Of a stretch of DNA of 64,000 nt, positions 22,256 through 31,900 are shown in pieces. Both the position numbers and the translations under genes were made by a program. The notes beneath the pieces are model-generated. The model made no database searches. It saw only the letters and a program-made list of their open reading frames with translations, and was not told the DNA's origin. Origin of the DNA: Nemertoderma westbladi (Eukaryota; Xenacoelomorpha; Nemertodermatida; Nemertodermatidae); contig JAUCBJ010004510.1 of the NCBI GenBank assembly GCA_032718475.1, forward strand, positions 1-64,000, read 5' to 3'. The number at the start of each line of letters is the position of its first letter. The stretch's first letter is position 1.

Positions 22256-22838
22256 GAGCTTGATTGGAAATTCTTTGTAGTATATTGCGCTGGGAGATAT
22301 CACGTCACCAGCCCTCCCCCAAATGCTAATATTATAAAAATGTGCAAATATATTATCCATTCTCTCTGCATTCAGTTTTTAAGTCATTGACACCATGCTA
22401 GTGGTATCTCATTAACAGAGACCTAGAGATCCGAATGTGGTCTTTTGGTCACCCATATTTTACTGCTTCTATTACAGTTTGTTATAAGGTAATAAAAAAT
22501 ATAACTTTTAACCATCTGTAATACGTGATTAAATAAGTTTAATTATTTATAAAAGTATAAAAACTATAATAAGACTGTACAGGTTATTGGTGTTCTTGTC
22601 AAAACTGTTCACTTGTCGTACAATATTTGCCAAACAATAATAATTCCTTATGTAATAGTGATTGATTGGCCCGTTTATATTGACAAACAAAATATAATTT
22701 TACCAATAAATTATTGTAAATCTTATCTTTTATACATAAATCCATTTTCCAAAATGTATTCTTACGAATTTGTCAAATTAACGTTTTATCAAGAAATCGC
22801 AGTTCATGAGACGAGACTTGAGTTTGAGTAAGGGTAGT
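22256..22838. other. Gene-free AT-rich spacer
   Basis: I see no supported gene or repeat between the decayed MITE and the 3' end of DNAH12. Confidence 0.4.
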
Positions 22839-22844
22839 TTTATT
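22839..22844 (-). promoter_or_regulatory. Polyadenylation signal of DNAH12
   Basis: AATAAA on the minus strand, about 120 nt after the stop codon. Confidence 0.55.
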
Positions 22845-22963
22845 TATAATTTATGGCATTAATAATAATTATTAATAAGTCAAGTTAGATTATTTCTTCT
22901 TTGTAGCGCAAATATATATTTTTAATTGAAGTGAATAATTTTGACTCATCTCAAACATTTAGT

Positions 22964-25900
22964 CTAGTCATCCAGTTGGCATAGTAACGCAACACCTCGT
23001 TTTATCCAATGTTCCACGGGTCGATCGGTTTTTAGAAGCATTTGTAAGACAAAGTTTGTTGAATGTCCCGTTGTACTCAATGTCCCCTTACGTTCGCTGG
23101 TTTTATAACAGGGACAGGCGTACTCATTCGCTGTGACTAGTTCGTCTTTCTTTACCGGTTTGATCCAGATAATGGGTACGGGATCGAATAGAACCTTGGG
23201 ATGGGACTCAGCAAGCAGTCCGACCTTCCGATCCCATCGACAACCGTCGAGGAATAATCCGTTCACATAGACACCGTCCTCGGGGAAGTGGTCCGATGTC
23301 TCTTGGGGCAGCACCTTGAAGGAGTAGGTGAGTTTATCGATAGGAATCACGTATTTCCTCGCGTAGTTCTGAAGGGCGCCTGTGAGGAAAGCTTGGGTGA
23401 AGAAGAACCCGCTGATCCAGAATACTTTAGGTTTATTTTCCTCGAACCACCGCTGGAGAAAAGCGAGTCTTACCAACAAGTCCGATATGAAACTCCCCAA
23501 TGGTTTCAGTGATGGGTAAGATCTTTTCGCCCACAACGCTGGCAGTTTTCCCACCATGAGGCTGTAAGACAATTGCTCCAATTCCGCATTCATAACGACC
23601 AAACCTTTGATTGCTTTCAGGAGGTTCTGCAAACTCGATCGTATACTCGTCAATAGATTATTGAATCGTTCCATTTCTTGTACCAGAACAGTATTCATGC
23701 TCTCGTTGTATCGCACCGGGTACTTATTCTGCGCGATCTCGAGGTTGTAGTTATCGGGTAGTTTCGCGAGGATGTCGTTGGCGATGTTTGTGAGAAGTTG
23801 ATCTGTTTCACTCTGCTTGCCACCGCCCCCACTTTGCCCTTGAGTCACCAAAATGTTATCCAGAAGTTGTTTTGTTTCTTGCAACTCTCGTGAGATACTG
23901 ACGTTGTCATGCATACCGAACACTTCCGGTTCCTGATTAGTTGGCAGCTCTTTTATAAACTCGACATATTCTTCGTAGGTCTCTCGCTTCGGGGCATAGT
24001 ACAGACCGCTGGGAGAGAATTTATACTTGGGGTCGGTGACCAGTGAGGGGTTGTAAAAGTCCGCCAGTATTGTGGTGAGTGTCCTTCTGTCCCAGTCGTC
24101 TGTCACCCTACCACCGTAGTTACATTCTCCGGTGAGGTAGGTTATCGCTTCGTAAGGCAACTCTTCGTAATTGTTAATAAACAACTGAAGTTGCCTCACT
24201 GAAATTCGCAAATCGCTTTCATTGAATCCGTATGCGATATTCCAACCCAAAGGACCGAATTTTCGTCTTTCCTGCACTAAGGCGTGGAAGAAACAAAGGC
24301 CGTACATTAATTTCTCAAACTCAAATTCTTTCCCGACGCATCCAGTAAAAAACGACTCATCAGATAAAGGATCACTCAGGTAGGACTGCAGGAGATTTTG
24401 ACGTAGACCAGTGGGCGGTTCATTTGTCATTTTCACGCTATTTTGTAGAACTGTAACAGGGAACTTGGGACTTGGATAGCTGGTCAACCACAAACGAAAC
24501 TCTGAGTTCACCTCGTCGGGGTTGAAAGCTGCGCATATTCGTTCCAGACTAGTCATCCACGATGTTGCTAGATGGCAGTTTTGCAAGCAAACCCAGGATC
24601 CATCTTGTTTAGCCTTTTCTATAAGTTTCGAAGCAACCGGACCTTGACCTTGGCCTAAAGATATTGCGTTGAATTTATCGCCGGAAAATCCTTTATCCCC
24701 CGCAAACTTAAGAAGAGCAGCCATGGGGTCAGCTCCCGGACTGAGGACGAAAACCAAAGGAATAACAGCACTGGAATCGACATAACTTTTAGCCAAATCG
24801 AATGGAGGTGGTCGAACAAATTTACTCCCTAACTTTTCCATGACGAAGTTAATTACTCTTGGAAGGATTTTATCGGGCCTTATAACCCTCAATACAACCA
24901 GTTTCTGGAATTCCTGCAACTTTCCGGCCCATGGATTTGGTAATTGCGCTTTGTGCGGCTCTTTCTGCTCATAGAAATGTTTCCACGGTGGGATATCGTC
25001 ACATAAGCTGTCCCGAATACCTTTAAAGCTTGGCAAATCATCTAGTCGACACAATTCATCCCAACTCTTATCTGACAACCACGAATTATCAGGATTAGCT
25101 AGTTTATTCTCCAAACCTACCCCACCTGTGAGGAAAAATTTCAATTCAGCAGGGTCCATTTCTTTTTTATGGAGGAGTAGATTGGAACACAAAACGAATG
25201 AAAAAATTAACTTATCCTTTTCAAATAATGACCTGCATACATTGCTATAAAGATTGTAGGTAAAATGATCCGACAGATAGCGCAGCCTCTTATCCAGAAT
25301 TTTACTTTTGTTACTGTCATGGATGCTGTTGATGAAGAGATTAATGAACCAGGTTAACGCGTATTGGTACATAGGATCAATGTTTCCAAGATCGGCAATT
25401 GAGAAGAATAGGATGCTCGAATGAATAGCTACAGGTTTATAACCCTGTCGAGCAATCTCAATCTTTTTCTGAGTTTCCTCAGCGACCTTCTGTTTTTTTG
25501 AGATATCATCACTAAGAATCTTAGAGGAGTCAAGAATTTCGATTGCAGATTCGTCCTCTAATATATTTCCTTCCTTACTCAATGTTTCAAGGATTTTATC
25601 TTCAATCTCTTTCAATGTTTTCTTGTTCGTAGCTGATTGGATAATAAGACTCTGTCTGTCATCTTCAAGCTCAGGACGTTCTTTTGCAACAACTATCCCC
25701 AAAAGCTGATCTTGCAAGCCTTCTGGCGTTATCATAAAATTAAGTAAAGTAACTTTCACTGCCGTTTCAGGTAAGTAGTGGGGGTTTCTTAATTTTGTTG
25801 TGATATAAAACCTGAAATCTTGACTGTATTCTATAATGTTTTCTCCAAGTCGAATACACTCTACACCGCTTTGCTTAAACGTCTGTTTTAGAAGAAGTGG

Positions 25901-28900
25901 CTCCAATGAGGGATCGAGATCTTCTCCAATATTTTCCAATAACAGGGGGTTTCCAAATTGTATGCAGTTCTCCAAATTCCTCATATAATCAGGGTCAGTA
26001 AACTTTATAACCGATAATTGCTTGTCCTTCTCCATATTTTTGACCCATTTGTTTGCCTGGCCTTGGGGGTCAATCATCAATGGCCATCTTCTGGTGTTAT
26101 CCACAATAACGCCATTGTCTATTGAGAAGTTGTCTGTGGGCAAACCGGCAATATTCCAAGCGCGAATTTTAATAGGTTCTCCCAGAGTGTTACTCAGAGA
26201 ATATCCTTCTGAACAAGGTATCTTCCTTTTGACGCATTCCTTAGCCCAAGTTTCAGAACAATCATTCCTATAACTTGCTGTAAAGGCACCAAGATAAGCA
26301 ATAACTGCCGATGATATTAAAACATCACCCGGTAGATTATCATATGTTCTTTGCAGGTTTGCTGCCGCTGTGGTCCATCTATCCTTTTCACCTCCCAAAC
26401 CTCCAATCAATTTCTCAGCACGAATCAACTTTTTACCACACAAATCCACTTGAAATTCCAATTCTTCCTTTTTCTTCGTTGTCTCGGCAAGGTCTCTGTG
26501 TAATGCGGCCAATCTCTCCTTGATGGCTGCTAGTTCAGCACGTTTTGCATTGAGTTGTGACGTGGCCTGCGATAGCATCAGTTCCGCCTCAGCCAATTTT
26601 AATTTCTTAGGAGCCACAACTTTTGCAACACGATCGTAGATCTCCATAGCTCTGACCCATCTACAAAGACCTTCTGCAGCACTGCTAGCCTTAGCCACCT
26701 TTTCAGGCACGAATTCTGTGTTTGATATGTATTCGGTTCGAATCTTCTTCATAACAGGAATGGGAATGTTATCCTTATCATATGTTCTTAACGAAGCTAA
26801 AAAATTCATGTCACCAAGTAACTTCTTACTTGGGCCCCAGTAATCTTCAATCTTTTTGCCTGAACCAGAGGGGTCAGGAATACGGTCTGGCTTTATCTCT
26901 TGCATCACACATACGGATTCCATGACCAGTTTCACACCATGAGGGGGATTTTTCATGGATTTCACTATCGATATATCAGCTGGTTTGAGAGTATCCAAGG
27001 CAGCCAGAGCAGCTTCTAGTGCCGGTATTGCTTCTGCAAGATCTGCTTCACATTCACTCTTCAGTGCCTGGGCTTCGGCTGCCTGTTCATTTACAATTGC
27101 TTCCTCTTTAGCAACAAGTTGACTCTTTGCTTCCACTTCAACTGACTCAGTTTCTATCACAACAAACATTTTGGCGTTTTCATCTGCTGTAATAACTAAC
27201 TGTGGTTTTAATTCTTCTAATTCAACCTGCATTTCAGCAACTTGAGTTGATGCAAACGCCAATTTTTCCAATCCAACAATGTACCTTCGTTTCGCTTTCA
27301 TCACTTCCTCCTGTTTCAGATGAAGTAGCTTTTTAAACGATCCAATTAGTTCGAGGTAGGATGTTGGAGTGACATAGTTGTGGCGCCCAAGTTCGTTCAG
27401 AAACTTTTCCGAGAGATCAGAGGCGCTGGTGTGGAAATATTTACACAATGTGACAATCTCCCCCCTTTCTTCATCTTCAATTTCGACATTTTCCAAAAAC
27501 TTATTAGCTACACGTTCCAAAGCATCCACAGGCCATGCTTGAAACCAGTCAATTGTGCAACAATTAATTAATGATGGAAATTGTCGCATTCTATTGCGAA
27601 ATGCATCACCAATAGGCGAGAAAGCAATTACAATATGCAACTTTTCCTTAACTTGATTGACAAAGAAATTAAATAATGCTAAAGGGGAGAATTCAGCATT
27701 TTTGTCGCCAGCTGCTAAGAGTGCAGCTGGGCGGACAGTTTCTAAAACATCCTGTTTTTCATCTGGGGCATAAAGATTAGGAACTTCACCAGTATTCAGA
27801 AGATTGTCAATGTCTTCGAGAAAACTCTCGTATTTTATTTGTGTGTCAGTTACCAATAAAATTGTCGGTTTCCCAACCGCGCCAGCCTGCTTCAAGACGA
27901 CTTTCAGATCTTCCCTCCACTCCACTGGACCATACTGTTTGGTTATCTCTGGTTGAAAAATGTTGAAACCCGACATAAACCCAGCCAATCGTGTCAGGGA
28001 TTGGCGCCCGCTGCCTCCAACCCCAACCAATAATGCATTTCCTCCAGGTTGCTTCAAAATTCGACTAATTCGTGACAAATGTTCCAGAACATACCTAAAA
28101 ATAACTAAATTCATTTTAGCTTTGTTCACTTGGTTGTATTCATCCAATTGATGTTCTGAAATTTTGTTGAATTCTTCGATCTCTACAATCTCTTCATAAA
28201 CACGCTCGTCAATATCACCATCTGGATTCATATAATCTCCAAACATCAATGACCTCATGTCATCTTCAACCACTGACCGTCGTTCACCTCTTAAATTTTC
28301 AAAAACAGCATCGAATGATTCTTTGAAGTGGTCCTTGACGAGACTTTTTACCAGGTTGAAGAGCCAAGTTCTATCATTATCATCAATAAGCCTATCATAA
28401 AACACTCGGTAGACCTCATGAACCCAAAGTTTTGTGTAGGTCCGTTTATTTTCTACAGACTGCTTCTTAATTAGAGTCACTCCATTGATTACCCTAGAAA
28501 AGTCTCTGAGATTGAAAACGTAATGAGATTTTGCAGGTGTTGGAAGGAGGTTACTCGTGGCTGCCTTGTAAACATCCATTGTGGCTGCAACTATAATTTG
28601 GCCAACCAAGTAAAAATCTGGGCTAAATTCTTCTTTTTTGAAATATAGTGTGCAAATATTTGTGAATATTTTAACCATGGCGTCATCACTGAATGGATTC
28701 ATGGCGATTATATTAAAATGGCGCATAAATCTAGGTGTGACAGCATTTTTCCCACCTGCTGGAGGTCCCATTGCCGCAACGAAAAGTAAATCAACGAGAG
28801 ATAATTTTGATGTTTCTTTAAGATCATACCAATTTTTGTGGTCGAAATATTGGCGCAACAACTCAATAGGTGGTTGAGCACCATAGATTTCTTTAGCTGG

Positions 28901-31900
28901 CATATTCATATCGTCCACAAATATAATGGACTTCTTACCAACTGGTGGTCCATAAATTCCCTTACGTCTTTTATCCAACTTGGACATAATTAAGTTCTGA
29001 ACTTGATTAGCGCTTGTTTGTGCGGAAAAGTTAACAAATAGAGGAACAAAAGTGTCTTTGTCGAGATGATTCATAAGTTTGTCTTTAACATAGACACTCT
29101 TGCCAGTTCCCGTTGGGCCTACAAATAACGCAGCCCTATTGTTTTCCACACACTGACTCAAGAGATATGTGTACCGTGCTGTATCAACAGTTGGCACAAT
29201 TATTTCATTTAGTTTCATTTTTGGGCTGGCCACCTCAATTTTTTTGATTGTCTCATTCCAATGCACCCACCGTCCTCTGTTCTTAGCCTCAAACATGTAA
29301 TGGTAAACTTGCCCAGTATCGGGGAATGGTACATCAATTTTACCAACCTCAGAAGGAATTTGAGGTAAATCTTTATTTTTGCCTTCAAAAATTTCACGAA
29401 GATATGCATCGAACTTTTCCATTCCATCACTGTCTGTTGTTGCGCCTACTGACCATGTTAAAGAGAAGAAAAATATTGACACCATCCAATTCTTAAGATA
29501 TTTGCTGCTACGATTGTCTTCATTAGCATGCTTGGACATTAGAATGTCGTAAAAGTACATGAGGGACCTCACAAGGTTGATAGAGCTTGTCTTAACAAGT
29601 TCTTTACATGTGGTTTTAATGAATCTAATACATGGATCCACAAGCCATTCAAACATCGCTCTTATCAATTTCTCATAATCCTTATTCATCACCTCAGGAA
29701 GTTCATGTAGCCAGGACTCAAATATCGGTCTCCATCCGAGGCTTTCTGGTTCCATGTAAATCATACCGCATCGACTTACAGTAGCCGGAGATGCCTGAGA
29801 AAGATCATCTGTCTCAAACATTAGCGACATGGCATTGGACATCTGAATAATCTCACCGGACATCAAACACAACTTCTTGTTATCATCCAACACTGTGTTC
29901 ATCGATTCAATCCACAGTGTATCTATGGGACCATCGAATACGACCCACTTTCTATCAGGCGTGTCGGTGGATGCAAACTCTCGGAATGTGTTCGCTACAA
30001 CTCCATCTGTCCACTCATGGGAGACCGGATCGAACTGACCAAACAGTTGGCCCATAGTGACTGCCTTGGGATTGACAATCCGATAAATGGCCTTATTTTC
30101 TTCCATTTGACCACGTTCATTTAGCTTTGCTAACATATTAGCTAGACATTGGATGACACATGTTTTTCCAGCAAACGGTTCACCAACCAACATGAAGCCA
30201 TGCCGTACAACCATCATTTCGTATGTTTGTATAAGTTGCTCCATAAAACTTGGAACAGGTTGCAGCTTCATCTCCGCACATGCTTCGCGGGCAGCTGTTA
30301 AAAATTCTCCATAATCAGGTTCAGGCATTACAACTCCGGGAAACAAATCAGAAATAATACCATTGAACAATGGAATATCGTGTGATAAAAATTTTGGCAG
30401 GTTGACGTCAGTTATAGACCTCAGTAAAAGTATATCTTCATTTTGTTCAGGAAATGTTAATTTCAGATTTCCAGCAGCTATTAAAACAGCTTTGACCGCT
30501 CGCATTCCATAATCATAATGAAATTGGCTAGAAAGTTGCTCGGAGCATAGCCTATATGTCATGACAATTTTAACAGCCAAATTTCTAGCATCAAGAAAAC
30601 CGCATGAATATAGAGATATCTCAGCAATCAAAGCATAGTCTGGAACCATCATCGCTACTGTGCGAAACAGGACTTTAAGATTGTCTGGCAGTTCAGAACG
30701 TCCTGCATATCCTGGATTCATTGTAATAGCAACAAAACAATTAGGATTCAAATCAATTTCCGTTCCCTCAAACATGAAACGATCGAGACCATCTTGAACA
30801 GCCCTCTGAATTGCCAAAATTTGCTGGGCAACAACAGACAATACCTCCAGTTCAATGCGATTGAATTCATCAAAGCAAGCCCAGGCGCCGGCTGAAGCCA
30901 AACCTTTAAAAAATTTACTCATGGCCAAATAGTCCAAACCGTCACTACAGTTGAACACCACACATTGGACAGCTAATGCTTTGGCTAAATCTTTAGTTGT
31001 TTCAGTTTTCCCTGTGCCCGCTGGTCCTTCTGGAGCACCTCCTAAATTAAGGTTAAATGCACCAATCAAAGTGCGATAACATCTATCAGTGAGCGGTGTG
31101 ATAACTAGCCTAGGTGAATTCCCAAGGTATTCGTAAGCATACTTACAATTGGCATTGATAATTTTAACTCGGCAATTATCATTCTCCCAATAGTATCGCA
31201 ACTGTGACAACCACTTGAAATCATTTTCAGAAGTCACCCCAGCTTTAGTAATAGATTCAACTACATCCCTAGCATGAACATCAATAGTTACCAACGCCCC
31301 TAATGTTATTCGAGTCTGTTTCTCCAATTTACCTCTTACCATTTCAACAATATCTCCCAGTTGTTTCATCAACGCATCATAAAAGGGACCCAAGGCGTTG
31401 TCATTGATAGCTTGATGGACGTCCTGTGTCCAGAAAATTTGAGATACACACAAGACAACCTGACCTGGCCATTCTCTGGTCCACTGCGGTCTACTAGGAG
31501 TTAATAGATATGCATCTATCGATTTCTCAATAACATCACGGACTGACTGGAGCATGACGTCTTGAACTTGTAGCAGCCACTTTTCAACAGCACCCCGAGC
31601 TTCGGATGTGGAAATTACAGTTGACAACTTCACCTTTTCGCCTTCACTGCTAAACATTGCAGTGATATCTAAGCTTGGTGTAAATTCGAGCTTGGCTACA
31701 CCCTCAAAACATTTCTTCAGATGGGGCTGAACTCTTGTGGGATCTTTAGTTTCAGACAGAATTTCTAACATTTCATCGTTTGAGAGAAAGAAAAACCGAG
31801 GAAAGAATAGTCGTTTCTTCTCAAGGTAAGCATTAAGCCCCTTAAGAATTTTCTCAAGAAGTTCGTTCGCATCTTGTAGTCTTTCCAATAATCCAGCGAG